Source of the DNA: Vitis vinifera
Taxonomy: Eukaryota; Streptophyta; Magnoliopsida; Vitales; Vitaceae
Direction: 5' to 3'
NCBI RefSeq assembly: GCF_030704535.1
Contig: NC_081822.1
Coordinates: forward strand, 8,722,501-8,786,500
DNA length: 64,000 nucleotides
The notes under the pieces were generated by a model. It saw only the letters and a list, made by a program, of their open reading frames with translations. It was not told the DNA's origin and did no database searches. Shown piece after piece: positions 13,901 through 25,813 of this stretch; position 1 is the first letter of the stretch; each line of letters starts with the position of its first letter. The position numbers and the translations under genes were made by a program.

Positions 13901-15057
13901 GCCCGTGATCTAGCAGCTGATTCTCTATTCTTTATCATTCTCCTCTGTCTCCTTTCAATAACCTTCTCTACAGCCCCACTGCATTTCCTTCCTCTTATAC
14001 CTCCATTAAATGCATAGGGAACAGGTGAAACGGAAGATGTATCCCCATTACTCTTCCCAATCCCATCTGATGACTGATTGGCAGGAGATCCACTTGCAAT
14101 GGTAGCACCCCCAGCTCCCAAACCAACCATTCCCATCCCGCCACCATGAAGCACACTACTCTGAACCAGATTACCATTTATACCGGAATCCGAAATTCCA
14201 ACCATCCCATTTCTAATTCCTGGGTTACACAGCTGGCTATTACTTTGTACAGAAACCGGAGTGGTATAGGTTACCGGAGCCTGCTTTGGAAAGAGTTGCT
14301 GCTGTGATGACCGTTGTTGCAGCTGTTGCAGTTGTTGCAGCTGTTGTGGCTGCTGCTGGGTAGATCTGACCCCATTAACATTCAATGGCAAAATAGGTGA
14401 TTGCGTGGAAATTTGATTATTACTTTCAGTAATCCGAGGGTTTCCCATCAATCCTGTGTTTTGACCCATTTGTTGAAATGCAATGCCTAAACCATTGCCG
14501 TTACCCAAATTCGCTAAATCACCAAAAAACCCTCCATTATTAGGCTTTCCTGCCAATTGAGTATCCTCCCTCACCACACCTGCCCTCACCAGAAACTCCT
14601 CAAGAGTCATCTCTCCCAGAGTCGGCTGCCTTTGAGGCAAATTCGATCCTCCAGCTCCACTTCCATCCTTAGCTCCACCACCGTACTCTTTTGACATATC
14701 CTTCCAGACTTCGTCTACCGTCTTCTGACTCAATGTCCGCGGTAACGTTAAAGATCCCTGTCTCTGCAAATATCCACCAGCCACAACCCCTTCTTGCACA
14801 CTAATCGGTGGCGCCGTTGCTGCTGCTACCGCAGCCATAGTTTGGGCCTCTTCAGCACTCCAAATGTTCTTCAACAATTCATCCATGTTCATCGACCCAA
14901 AGTCCTTTCCTATGCCTCCCATGGTGCTCTGGAACTCGTCAAAGGTCAGCGAGTAGATCGACCCTTGTCTCACCAAGGGCATGTTTCCTGGAGGCCTACC
15001 GCTGCCATCGCCCTGCTGGCTGCCTCCGAAGTTTTTGAAGTTCAAATTACTCCCCAT
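7944..15057 (-). CDS. ABF2: ABF/AREB-type bZIP transcription factor
   Basis: This is a bZIP activator of abscisic-acid and drought responses that binds ABRE (ACGTG) promoter elements and is activated by SnRK2 kinases. Exons on the minus strand are 15057-13891, 11362-11291, 11197-11168 and 8018-7944, giving 447 residues. All family blocks are present: C1 with LVRQGSIYSLTFDEFQ (RxxS serine at 33), C2 with LQRQGSLTLPRTLSQKTVDE (serine at 102), C3 with TLGEMTLEEFLVRAG (about 146-160), and the C-terminal C4 block RRTLTGPW. A Gln-rich tract lies in the middle. The basic region (MIKNRESAARSRARKQ) ends exactly at the exon 1 junction; the leucine zipper starts in exon 2. Exon 3 is only 30 bp. The subtype (ABF2/AREB1 rather than ABF1, 3 or 4) is a judgement. 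Confidence 0.93.
12183..12495 (+). mobile_element. TRIM-like minimal LTR retroelement (313 bp)
   Basis: Two direct repeats of about 75 bp lie at 12183-12257 and 12420-12495. Each begins TGTTAAA. The second ends TTCAACA and the first TTTAATA, so the ends look like a decayed TG...CA with inverted TGTTAAA/TTTAACA. Directly after the left repeat is TGATATCAGAG, close to the plant primer-binding site complementary to initiator-Met tRNA (TGGTATCAGAG). Directly before the right repeat is a purine run (ATGGGGAAGAG). Flanks AGATA (12178-12182) and AGATG (12496-12500) look like a 5-bp target duplication with one change. There is no coding capacity. It sits in intron 1 of the ABF gene. Confidence 0.65.
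12567..13068. mobile_element. MITE (hAT-like) in ABF intron 1
   Basis: The left end (ACCCATTTGAGAGTGC) and the inverse of the right end (CTGTTTGGGAGTGC) are similar inverted repeats. The motif GGTTACT occurs just outside both ends and may be a decayed target duplication. The interior shares short AAGTACTTCCTAATA-type segments with the MITE at 3074-3402. It is non-coding. Confidence 0.45.
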
Positions 15058-15337
15058 TTTCTAAAATCTGAACGTGACACTGTCCCAAAACTGATCCAAG
15101 CTCAATCCTTTCCACATCCACCAAACAAAATCAACCCGATCAAATAGAAACCCTTTTCCACTATATCAATCTGAATGCATCAAATTCACTATACTATACT
15201 ATACTTTAAAACCACAATTTTAAAACCAGAACACAAGATATAAATTACATAAATTCAAAACCCTAACACTAATGCACTTCCTCCACTGCTATTCAAGAAC
15301 TGTAACTAAAATTCATTATAAAAACTATAGCAATTTC

Positions 15338-15339
<2 letters not shown>

Positions 15340-15371
<32 letters not shown>
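15340..15371. repeat. (GA)16 microsatellite in ABF 5' leader region
   Basis: A perfect dinucleotide run lies about 285 bp upstream of the ABF start codon; it reads (CT)n on the transcribed strand. CT tracts are common in plant 5' untranslated regions. It is likely to vary in length between individuals. Confidence 0.9.
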
Positions 15372-15372
<1 letters not shown>

Positions 15373-15700
15373 GCACCAGACAGTAAGGATCAGTAAAAAA
15401 AGATAACAATCAACAAAAGGATCTGAAAAATGAAATTAGAATGAGTAATTCTAGGAAAAACAGGTGAAAACAGAGGAGCCAGAAGGAGGAGGAGGAGGAG
15501 GATGAGGCAGAGGGTTGAGAGAGAATGTAGAGAGAGAAAGGGGGTGTAGGAATAGGAAATGAAGTTTACTTGGTGATGGGGGCATTAGGGCTTGGAGGAG
15601 CCGACAAGTGTCGAGTGTGTGTTTTACATTGTTTTAATAAGGTGGAGTTTGGATTCTTTTAACATAAAATTAATTGGAGGTGGGCCAGCTTGCCTCTGAG

Positions 15701-15706
15701 ACGTGG
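15701..15706. promoter_or_regulatory. ABRE-like ACGTGG upstream of ABF
   Basis: ACGTGG lies about 650 bp upstream of the ABF start and is followed directly by a CCAAT-type sequence (GGACCAATCA). Further CACGT cores lie at about 15786 and 15937. ABF factors bind ACGTG cores, so self-regulation is possible, but that is inference from motif presence only. Confidence 0.35.
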
Positions 15707-15709
15707 ACC

Positions 15710-18640
15710 AATCATCATGAAGTAGGAGGGGTTGGTCGTGACATCTAACCAATCACCATTTGCACCATGGATCCATCTCCACCCTCCACGTCTACCCAAT
15801 ATGTGCGGCCTAGATGGCAACTCGCCAATATTATAAAGAAGCCCAAAAGTACGCCTGGTGTGCACTACGCACTAGCCGCAAAGCCCACACTTTTGCCGAT
15901 GCCTGGCGCCCTAGGTCTCCTCCGGATAAGACCGACCTCGCTCCACGTTAAAAGTTAAAACACCGCCACCCAACTCTCCACTCTGCCAAAATCATTTTAT
16001 TTACCTTACCTTTTTATTTCCTTCGTGATAGAAGTCAATAACATAATTTATTTTTTATTTTTTATTCCGTCTCAAAAATTTAAATAATTATTCTATTACA
16101 ACTTTTAATAAATTCAAAAATAAAATAGTAATACTAATATTATATATATAAATATAAATCCAAATTATAATTAAAATATTTAATTTTTGGCTTCCATTTT
16201 CGAATATTGCTGCATATTCAAGGGGGAAGAAAAGGAAAGGAAAGAAAAGGATAAAAGAGAGCATGGGAGGCCAAGGATGAAGTTCTAAGTTGGCAAGGAA
16301 GCGGATGAAGCCATAAATCCTTCAATTATTGTTTGCAGGAGGTAGCGTGATTGCTTTAAAGTCCCTAATGCAGACAACCCTTATTCAACTTCCAAAATAT
16401 ATTTTGACTCTTTCCCATTTTCAGCTCACGTTTTTCTCTCCTTCATCTCGTTTATGCCTAATTTTTCTCTATTTCAGATGGTCGCCAGACTACAGGGAGG
16501 GTATAGAAAACATGCATACCAAGAATGGAAATTTTTGCGCTTTTTTGACTGTTTGAATTATTATTATTTATGTAACGTGATTGAAATTTGAAGCACAATG
16601 AAGCATCGGCATGGGCGTGAAAGACGCCCCCATTTCATATTACCCTCGGTCTGGGTTGGATTTTGGGCGGAGCTACGGGACAGGGTTAGTGAAAGGCACT
16701 GTCATGTCGGATTGGGTGCCCAACGCGCGCTTGCACAAACCTGGACTCTGGACCTTTACAAAGAGGAGATGCATGGGGAATGATGCAACCATTTCTGACT
16801 TTAGCCACTCACCTACCACCAAACCTACTTCCCCACCAAATAGGATAAGCTTCCCATCATCAACTCCCGCCCATCGTGTAGCTGTTCCGTTAATAATCTA
16901 TAGTCCGTTGAGATTGATTCAAATTCCAACCTCCAGTCCCACATCGTTATCCAATCCAGGGCTGTGTGATTTGTAGCTCAATCGTGTCATGTTAACGCGT
17001 TAAAGCGAACAAAGGAGAAAGGGACGCATTCAATGAATCGGAAAAATCAGAAAGAGTGAAGTCAAATTCGTGGAAATCTCTCATCTTCTCTTACTTTGGG
17101 AATTGTCTTTGTCGAGTGATTCAACTCAAATGGGAAAACAAAAAGGAAAATAAGCCATCAAATATCTCGCTACTTAACAACGGATATTATTCAAGTACAG
17201 GCCGGCTAATGATTTGATAATAGCGTATCATGGCTCACCTTGGCAAAAAGACAAACTCTTCGCTATCTCCGCCATTAAACAAGATATGTAGACTCAATTT
17301 CGGTTAAAGTATGACCGAAGGAAAGAGGATAAGTGGAGGTCACAGTGGGATTGCAGTTCCAATACAAGATTACTGGTTTTTTAAGCATTCTTTCTATCTT
17401 TAATATCAATTCTGGCAAACAACCAAGTTAAAAAGCAAAGCAAATGGGTACCCACTGCCCACTACGCTGATTAAATTGGACCCGCCCACGTCAGAAGAAC
17501 CAACTTCCGTTTGCTTAATTTTGTACAAAGTTTCCGGACACGTTGACGTTCCATTTTAATGATGAAATAACAGAGAACATTCTCGTCGCATGTTGAGTGC
17601 CTCAGCGGGCGTGGGCTGCAGGGAGTATACGTGTCCGCCTATCATACCACGCTGGGACAAAGACATGAAAAGGGTGCTCATACATTGCATCCAAAAGGCC
17701 TCCCAACAATTAATTGTGAGGGCACGTGTTATAGACATTTTGTCTGCATTTGCGGACATCAGCAGAGCGGATTTCCTTCCATGTCGCGCACAAGAAGCAT
17801 CTGAGGATGACAAATGGACAGGATATTACGCATGCCTACATAAGCTTCGTGTTGGCTTTGGGGAATCTGGTGCCACTCCGGATATTTATGCGAATATGTT
17901 GATATCCTGACTCGATCGGGAAATCGGATCATTGGGTTCCTGAAAATGAAATCTAGATCCTTAGCTAAAAGATCAGGTCAATGAATCAGCGGTAGCCACA
18001 GTTCAACTCAACTATGTACTGTTCATGACGGTTGTGTTATCTCAAACTTCAAAGCATGACCTAGCAAATGGACTAACTAGAGGCTAGAGCCAATAGGGTG
18101 GCTCACAGATTATTCCACGGGATACCCAGTACAGCCACAGATCCAGTTCAAACTTGTGTTTTGGTTGGTAATATGAAAAATATAGGAAATTGTAACCCAA
18201 CTTTTGATTTTTTTAATATCACTCCTCTAGCTCAGCTTTCACATTGGATAAAAAAATAAAAAATTGAAAAACGTTTTTCTATCTACCCTAGTCGAGGCTA
18301 ACACTGAATAGAAGACTCCATCCTCTAAATCCAGAAACCCTAACACCTCATGTTGATCTGAATCCGAAAAACCCAAATCCCATAAAAAAAAAAAAACAGA
18401 CCTCTTATTTCCCCAAAATAAAACCATATCCAATGACACCTTAATTAATAGAAGAGCTTTAAAGAATCAAGTTGGAAAAACTGGTAGCATAAAATTCTAT
18501 TATTTTTCTGTCTATGCGCTAGGTAAAAGGTGATCACGGTCTTATCGATCAACTCCTCTTTCCTGCACGCTTCGTCTTACAGGGAAACCTCCTCGAATCC
18601 CTAACCTTCTACTGCTACCGATGCTGACGATAATGGAAAT
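15710..18640. other. Intergenic region, no gene supported
   Basis: This is the upstream side of the ABF gene and beyond. Several open frames of 60-120 codons occur, the longest being 16611-16976 and 17590-17910 on the plus strand. None has a family signature I recognise, and none shows splice context or codon bias that convinces me. The stretch about 16000-16200 is strongly AT-rich. Confidence 0.45.
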
Positions 18641-18668
18641 CGTTGGACAGTAATTGGCTTTCGATAGT

Positions 18669-18875
18669 GAAGATAAAAATGAGGAGGACGACGTGTGCGG
18701 AATTTGTCGAAACGCTCGGGACTTTGATAACCCTCTCTATTACCCTTGTGCTTGTCCTGGCAGTATAAAATTTATCTACGAAAAATTGCCTCCTTCAGTG
18801 GCTTGACCGTAGTAAAACTCACCTATGTGAGGTACACCAGCATTTGCTCTAATTCAGTTTATATGCGCACACACT
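18669..18875 (+). pseudogene. Broken RING-CH exon, SUD1/DOA10-type E3 ligase
   Basis: In the plus frame from 18669 the translation reads EDKNEEDDVCGICRNARDF and then NPLYYPCACPGSIKFIY, the start of a RING-CH (C4HC3) zinc finger as in the ER ubiquitin ligase SUD1/CER9 (DOA10 homologue). An extra A in the run at about 18779-18784 shifts the frame; NCLLQWLDRSKTHLCEVHQH continues in the next frame and then meets a TAA. The histidine expected before the CLLQW motif is Tyr here, and the Cys expected in CEVC is His, so the finger would not bind zinc normally even without the frameshift. No other part of this roughly 1100-residue protein is visible nearby. It is a fragmentary duplicate. Confidence 0.72.
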
Positions 18876-19079
18876 GTATTTCTCTTTTAGTTGTTCGCTT
18901 GTACAAATTTTGGTGTATATTAAGGTTATTGGGATGTTAATTTGTGAAAAGTGAATTGATTTTTAAAACATGTTCTTTTTTTATTTAAGTTTCAAAACAT
19001 GCCTGATGATATCTGATGAGACCAATAAGAAAATAGCAAGAACAGATTCATATCACTCCATGTTTTTTTTTCCAAAATT

Positions 19080-19870
19080 GGGAGTGGTTGTACCAGTCAT
19101 GGTGCAACAACATTTCTAGATTTATTTCGTTGGCACAATTAGCTATATATTTGCACACATACTTATGCATTCCATGCCAATAGAAAGTTCGTCATGTCTG
19201 ATGGAGAGTTTAATAAACACCTAAATGGCCTCCACTTTGACTATCACAAGCCTCTTGGAGAATGGATTCCTTGAGGGCAGAATTTTTCCCGAGCCATAAG
19301 TGATCTTGGAACCTTAGTTACCCATGTTCCCATGTAAAATTTGGATAATTTGATGGGTAAGTTTATTGCAGAAGTTTTGGAGCAATAGCTCATTCAAGCC
19401 GTAATGTCTCCATCCACTTTGCAAGAAGCGTGGCGTAATGTCTCCATTCACTTTGCAATAGGCGAAGGCCGTGATAGACATACATTCTTCCAATTTTCGA
19501 GATAACCCATCTCTCACATTTTTTTGTTGACCAGCACGATATGAAATTTCAAAATCAAATCCAATGAGTCTAGATAGCCACTTATGTTGATGTGTTGTTC
19601 CAGCAAATATTTGAGGCTATAGTGGTTTGTCTCAACCTTAAAGTGTTGTCCCAACACTTGAGGGTTGTAGAAACTATTGCAAACATCTCATTTTCAGGAG
19701 TAAAAAGGGCTTGATTCTAAAAAGATAAGGCTTTGCCTACAAAGGCAATGAGTCTTCCTTCTTACATGTCTACGGCACCTAATCCAATAACAAAGGCACC
19801 ACATATCACCACAAAAATCTTATCAAAATTGAGCATTGCAATAACTAGTGTCATGCAGTACAGCCAGTTC
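19080..19870 (-). mobile_element. Eroded Ty3/gypsy pol relic (RNase H to integrase start)
   Basis: Read on the minus strand, about 19870 downward gives NFDKIFVVICGAFVIGLGAV and EGRLIAF, matching the start of a gypsy RNase H (normally ...CDASGxGIGAVL...GRPIAF). QALFTPENEMFAIV follows, the usual F(T/S)xxE(K/R)E(L/M)xAIV block. Farther on, degenerate sequence (GSKITYGSGKILPSRNP) resembles the linker before the integrase zinc finger. Stops and frame changes are many, and no LTRs were identified. It is an old, dead fragment. Confidence 0.5.
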
Positions 19871-20884
19871 AAGTCGATTGGGTAGTCCTTGATATATGGG
19901 GTGGCTCGCAGATTCCTCTCCTTGACGGTGGGTACACAGTGGATTACAGAAATCCTTCGTTTGGACTCCTCAGTTTAGGCGTGAATGTAACATTAACCTA
20001 TCTTGCAGGGGTATATCATATATGAAGGCTAGTAAGCTCAAGATGTCTTGACCTTGTCCAAAGTTCAAACAAATCAAATTTAATTAATAGGCACGGATTT
20101 TAGTGTCTCCTCCCCTTGAAAAGAAAAACAGCAAGGGTCTATAGTGATAACCAAAACTCCATTTATTTTCTATTTTTTTGCTTTAACTAAAGATTGAAAT
20201 CAAAATCGAAGGCATGAGTTTCAAAAAGCAATATTAGAGTTGCAAAAATATCGTTAAACATTTAAGGATGAAATCGTTCATGCACGAGCCGAATAAAGCT
20301 TTTATGGAAGCACCATGCTCCTGGGCTTAATGAATCACCCAAATGAGTCTAGAAGCTGTTGTTGAACTTGGGAAGAGTTTTTAGCTTCTTAAAAACCAAT
20401 CCAAGCATCACCCAAGTAAAAGATCACTATATTTATACTTTATTCTTGCTCATATTGTATCATATTGGCAATAAAGTAAAAGATAAAACACAGATAACGC
20501 CTTGCAGGGAGAAACTACCCCTTATATTTTCCTTGACAAAATGGGAACTGTACCACTAAAAAATATTGCAAAAAGTTCAGAAAGAATGGTACCGACTGGT
20601 AACTTCCCTCACCATATCTTTTAACGTCCCAGAACTCCAGATTAGGTGCAGAAAATTCTTTCAGCATAGGACAGTCTGTTTAATAGATAAGAGTCAAAGC
20701 AATTCCGTAGCAAAATTTTTCATCCTAGAATACAAATCCTTTTGAAATTTTCCCTAAAGAGTCTAAATCAAGAATTTGAAATCTTTGCCCTTATTAACTT
20801 GTACAGCTGTCTTCTGCAGAAATAAATGACATTTTATTGTCTTCATACAATAGTTGGTGGATAAAACATCAAGAGTTGTTTTCT

Positions 20885-23800
20885 TCAGTTATAACGGCGT
20901 TGGAAATGCCTGAGAATGAAACTGTCTGCATATTGGGGGTACTTCTTCCTGATTAGGCCCTTTATGCATTTCCAATATGAAAAATCAACCAATTCTCCAT
21001 CGTTCCGGACTATGAATAAACATCGTGAGCCTTCAAAGTCAGGATGATATCCAACCTACCAACCAGAACAAAAAATATGCATCATTTGGTAATGCAATTC
21101 AAGTGAAGATCAAATATCAGAATAACACTTAACAGAGAAGAACAACTTAATCCAATCCACTAGGCTTTCAGAATGTTTAATAATTGTTTAAGGTCTTTAT
21201 TTATGAGAATGGATGTCGCTAGCATCCTAGAGGTGTTGTTATAGGTCAAATGCTTTTTCCTCGTTTTTCTTTTTGGGCTAAGTGATGTCATGCTTTTGAT
21301 GTAAATGCATCATCTTGATCAGGGTCACTCAAGATGAGAAAATTGAAAACCAAGAATGCTTTTGTGATCCAGTGATTGATGTCATGCCCAATATTATCAA
21401 GATCAGGGATGAAGTCCTGTCAAGGCTCTCCACACAGCAGGCAGGTGTAACCTTATAAACCAAGAAGTATCATTTTAGTTATAAAATAAACAAAATAAAT
21501 AAAAACATGGGCAGAATCAATGCATCCAAGAGATTTAAGTGGATGTTCTGTAAAACTCAGCAAATGAGAGAGAGAGAGAGAGAGAGACCGTTATATAATC
21601 AATTCCACAACCAATCTTCTTTTCACACTCTGGATGATATGCAAGCAACTTCTCTAGAACAAACTTCTCATGCTCCAGACTTAATCTATCACCATTTTCA
21701 TATCTGCAAGAAGATCCCCATCTGCATTATAATTTTAACCAGAAGCACAAAAAGCAAACTCACATGATTATGCTCACAAATTAAGAATTAGCTCCTAGAT
21801 GTTCCTTGATCATGTCTAATGACTAGAGAGCTTTAAAAATAATATATTTAATGTACATGACATCTTTCTCTCCAAAAAAAAAAAAAAGGAACAAAATGCA
21901 GGCCAGCTAATACCTTGTATCTGAACAACTTTCAAGTTCAGACACTAAAACCAGTTTGATTTCAAATTTCAAGGTTCAGCATACAATAGTAAAGGGCTTC
22001 AACGAAAAACAAGTAATAATACTTTCCTGTGTCTGAACAGCTTTCAAGTTCAGACACTAAAACCAGCTTGATTTCAATTTTCAAGGTTCAGCATGCACTA
22101 GTAAAGGGCTTCTATGAAAAACAAGTAATAATACTTTCTTTCTTTTTTTTCTTTTTTTCTTTTTTTGATAGACATAAAACAAGTGACAATACAAAGTCCC
22201 ACTAAAACCCAAAATCAACAGCTTTGCTCTTTCTCATTGCCTTTGGGGTTGATATATTGTGAGTAGCTTCTTAGATGCTCACCCAGGGAAAATAAACTTG
22301 GACAAAGGCAAAACAAAAACTCATATCTTCTCCAATTAGAAGGCAGGAAGGGTGAGTGGTGGAATGAGCATGGATCCATGAAAAAAAAAAAGGAAAGAAA
22401 CTATTATAACTGAGACACCAAAAACCCAGATCTTTCTAAATCACAACTAAAGAAGGCCAACATTTATTTATTCCTCATTCTACTTAAATCCAGGATAAGG
22501 AAAAAACATCAGGAAAATATGATAGGTCAAACAAACATCAAAGGCAAGGACAACCAATTTGCAGGTACAGCTTAAGCCAATGGAAACAATGATTTCAGAT
22601 GACATGGATTTTGCTGAGTAGCCTGAAGCAATCAAATTGTCAGCGGTAACAAAAAGAACACAAGAAGCAGATAAAAAACAAATGGAAAATAATGTCTTCA
22701 TGGCTCCAAATTAGAGGGTAAGATATGATGGCTGGACTTAAAATGATGGACCTCCTGATCACATTGCACGTGATAAATGTGATTCAGAGCCAGAAACACT
22801 GTTCATGGTGGATACACATATTAGTAAAGTAACTCCTCACTTCAGTTATTATTGAGAATTCAAAACTAACCACAGTAGTGACACCATATCTGATCACGTT
22901 TATCAGTTAATCTCAAACCTAGTAAAGCTAAACTTCATCCTTTTCAGCATTCACATACAATGCATAGACTATAGATACTTGCAGAAATTCAATGTAAATC
23001 TGCATGGAACCATTTTTGGGTTATAGCAATGAACTCAGCAAAGCTTGAATCCAAAATAATTGGTATCAACCATATCAATTCTTTTTCATGTTGCATTTTC
23101 TGTGTTTTATCCCCACTACTTGATGCCAGCAAATAAACCACCCCCATTATAAGAAGCTTAAAATCATGAATTCTCAATTGACAATTTGGAAAGTTTTAGT
23201 GTTGCACCCCTTTACTCATATGAAAAAAATGAATTCTTAGTTGACAATAAAGGTAAATGACCCACTTGAAATTATTTTAAGTTCATATGTTAGCATATTA
23301 TTGTTAAGATAGGTTTTCCTCTTAAAGTAACCAACTTTTCTAGACTCTGATAGCTGAGCCAGGCCACATATATACTCACACCCTTGAATTGAAGTAATCA
23401 AGTTTGTATGATCTTTCAAATAAGATGAATATTTCTCTGATACATAATGTCTATGATCGTGGCCAGGTCCCACTGCTTCTCTTGATAGATGGGGCTCCAA
23501 TCACCAGATTGAACCTCAAGTTATCTTTCCATTTCTTACTTTCTTATAATTTTAAATTTAGCATCTTTTAGACTAGCCTGATAACCTGAACCTTAGCTCA
23601 GTACCTCTAACCTTTCTAATGCATACTAAATGCAAAGCTTCCTTGCATTTTTCCTTAGGCAGCCATGACGGTACTGTGACAAGTTGTAGAGGATTCAATT
23701 AAAAGTTATAAATTTCATAGACCAACATGGTTTTTGGGCAGCATTACAAGTGAAAAGTTCAGTAAGAGACTAATGCTACCATGAACCATCCTCTACTTAT

Positions 23801-24830
23801 GCTTTAGGCATAAAGTAATGGCACCAAGATGAGTTTTCCTTAACCTTTTTGACTGCTCAACCGTAAAACAACTGTAGGAAACCAAGACACATCCTCAGCA
23901 TCCATTTTTTTTATGTAGGAAAAGGAGGATATATATTAATGAAATAAAGATGACAGAGTATATGTTTGACAAGATTGGTAAAGGTTATCGTGAACCCTAC
24001 AAAATTGAGTCATCAAGTATGGGTGAATTTGATCATTCCATGCGAATGAATTATTTTGTTTTCTTTGACAAACTACATGCTATGAAAAGCAGGCATTAGG
24101 ATCATTTGAGGATTTTATGAAACAATGGGACGCCATTCCTCTGATATAATTTGGAGGCAGCTCAATTCTGCCCCTAAACAATGTGGAAACGAAATGAAAT
24201 GGTTCGACAATGCCCTATTATTTGACATTTTCATCATGACAAGGGCAAAAATATGTATTATGCTTGGTTGCAGAATAAGATGTAGGGAAAAAAAATTATA
24301 AGAAACCAAAATTTGAATCTTAGGCCTTTATAGATTTTGACCCGAGAAAACAACAATCTAAAATCAACAAATCCCAATTCACAAGGCCAAGCAACATAAA
24401 ACATTAAATTAGAGCTTGTACTTCAATTTTCAGAGTAACCAATCACATGGTAAAGAAAAAGATCTTACTTTCCCGAATGAATTATCATCCTGACGTATCC
24501 AACCAGTGGTACAGTGTCCTCCAAAATCTGGTCCTCCCAATCAACCCATTCCTCTTCTTCCCTCCCCTTATAGCTCTTCTCCCTCACACTGCTGCCGCCG
24601 CCATCGTCGCCAGGCGAGATAGTCGGCTTCCTAAGAAAATCCGAAGCGCGGGCATCTTGGCTCCCGAGTTTGCCACCGGGGGACCGAGGCTTCCGGGCAC
24701 ATAGGACTGGTCGAAGCGACGTCGTTTGACGGGAAGGGAAAGAGCGAAGGGAAGGAGATAAGTGGAGAGAGATGGGGTTTCTATGTAGGCGGACAGGCAG
24801 CAGTGAACTAGCCACGTAAGCCATCGCCAT
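20885..24830 (-). CDS. DCL: DCL-type chloroplast protein (Defective Chloroplasts and Leaves)
   Basis: This is a plastid protein needed for chloroplast ribosomal RNA maturation and chloroplast/palisade development in tomato and Arabidopsis. Exons on the minus strand are 24830-24469, 21703-21589 and 21055-20885; all junctions keep frame and give 215 residues, close to tomato DCL. The N-terminus (MAMAYVASSLLPVRLHRN...) is rich in Ser, Arg and Pro and poor in acids, as expected of a transit peptide. The conserved core (DUF3223) begins at WVDWEDQILEDTVPLVGYVR in exon 1, continues with ECEKKIGCGIDYI in exon 2, and ends with VGYHPDFEGSRCLFIVRNDG, FSYWKCIKGLIRKKYP and ILRHFQRRYN. Intron 1 is about 2.8 kb and contains a 112-bp tandem duplication. 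Confidence 0.92.
21566..21587. repeat. (GA)11 microsatellite abutting a DCL splice donor
   Basis: On the DCL coding strand the exon 2 donor reads ACG|gtctctctctct: the CT run starts two bases inside intron 2. The donor therefore lacks the usual purine at positions +3 to +5, so the splice site may be weak and adjoins an unstable repeat. Confidence 0.85.
21916..22139. repeat. Tandem duplication, 2 x 112 bp, in DCL intron 1
   Basis: Copy 1 is 21916-22027 and copy 2 is 22028-22139. Both carry TCAAGTTCAGACACTAAAAC and end in AAACAAGTAATAATACTTTC, with roughly ten differences. There is no coding content. It looks like a simple local duplication. Confidence 0.85.
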
Positions 24831-25406
24831 AGCGGAGCTGTGATGGCACTATTGCTTTTCCACTTCACTTCTCACGCATTCCCCTCTTTCCCTCTGAATC
24901 GTGGCTTCCAATCACAAGGTAAATAAAGCCACTGTCTCTATACTTGTCAAGCAGCCGCGGTGCACAATTTTATCGAAATATTATGAATATTTTTGTGAGA
25001 TAATAATGTTATTTTAGAATATTTATCTGATTATCTACCTCCATATATCCATACAACTATAAAAAATACAAAGTATTTATCAATTTTTCCATTCCAAAAA
25101 TATTCATTAATTTATTTTTTAATTTTAAAAATATCCCTTAACAATTTATTTATTACTATTTTTACCAAATTTATTTTACTATCACATTAATATCTATAAG
25201 TTATAAATTTTATTCTCTTTCAAATCATCCTATTAATATTAATCAACATTATAAAATATTTATAAGTAATATATCAACTAATTAACTAGTTTACTTTTAA
25301 TTTGGGAAGTTTGAAAATTTTTCAAATCCTGATTATTCAAATTCACCTTATTTTATAACTTTTTTTGTTTTTCTCGTAAAACCATCACCCTAATTCTTAC
25401 CTCTCA

Positions 25407-25813
25407 ATGACAAAGGTGTACGGAACCGGGGATTACGACTTTAAATGTCATTGGGCTACCAAGTACCCAATTGACTCACCCACCCAAGTCGTCGACCCAA
25501 AACCAGCTCAACTCTTCCCAACTCCATCACTCTTATCGAAATCCAACATAATAGGCTCACCAAGATAGTAGAAGCCAATTGGTCCAAAGTCGGTGACGAC
25601 TCAAAGCCCAAGAAGTCATTTTACTCTAAGTTGGGGAAGGAGATATACGAGACAAAGATGGTGGTCTCTAGCAGATGCAAAACGGTATCGTTGCAGAGGG
25701 TTATGATTTTAGAAGCGAGTTAGTATCTAAAAAATTGCTTGTAGGCTAATTTCGATCTTAAAATGATGTTGTTTGAGTATGTGATGTCGATGATACTCAT
25801 GGTGAATGAGAAG
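25407..25813 (+). pseudogene. Broken first exon of AQUARIUS-type RNA helicase
   Basis: From ATG 25407 the plus strand encodes MTKVYGTGDYDFKCHWATKY and DSPTQVVDPKP, the distinctive N-terminus of intron-binding protein aquarius (EMB2765 in Arabidopsis), a spliceosomal SF1-type helicase. Similarity continues in shifting frames: EIQ then RLTKIVEANWSKVGDDSKPK, KEIYETKMVVSSRCKTV, LQRVMILEAS and finally EYVMSMILMVNEK. The last codon abuts a GTATAG donor at the expected exon edge. At least one frameshift (after about 25540) and stop codons (for example TAG in ILEAS*, and in the following line) kill it. The remaining roughly 1400 residues of the family are absent here. Keeping the exon boundary argues for a DNA-level duplication rather than a retrocopy. 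Confidence 0.75.

Noticed and set aside
17590..17910. 106-codon plus-strand open frame
   Set aside because: No recognised motif and no splice or promoter context; kept only as a note in the intergenic entry.
24584..24868. 94-codon minus-strand open frame overlapping DCL exon 1
   Set aside because: A different frame of the DCL first exon; the DCL frame has the conserved core and splice-compatible end.
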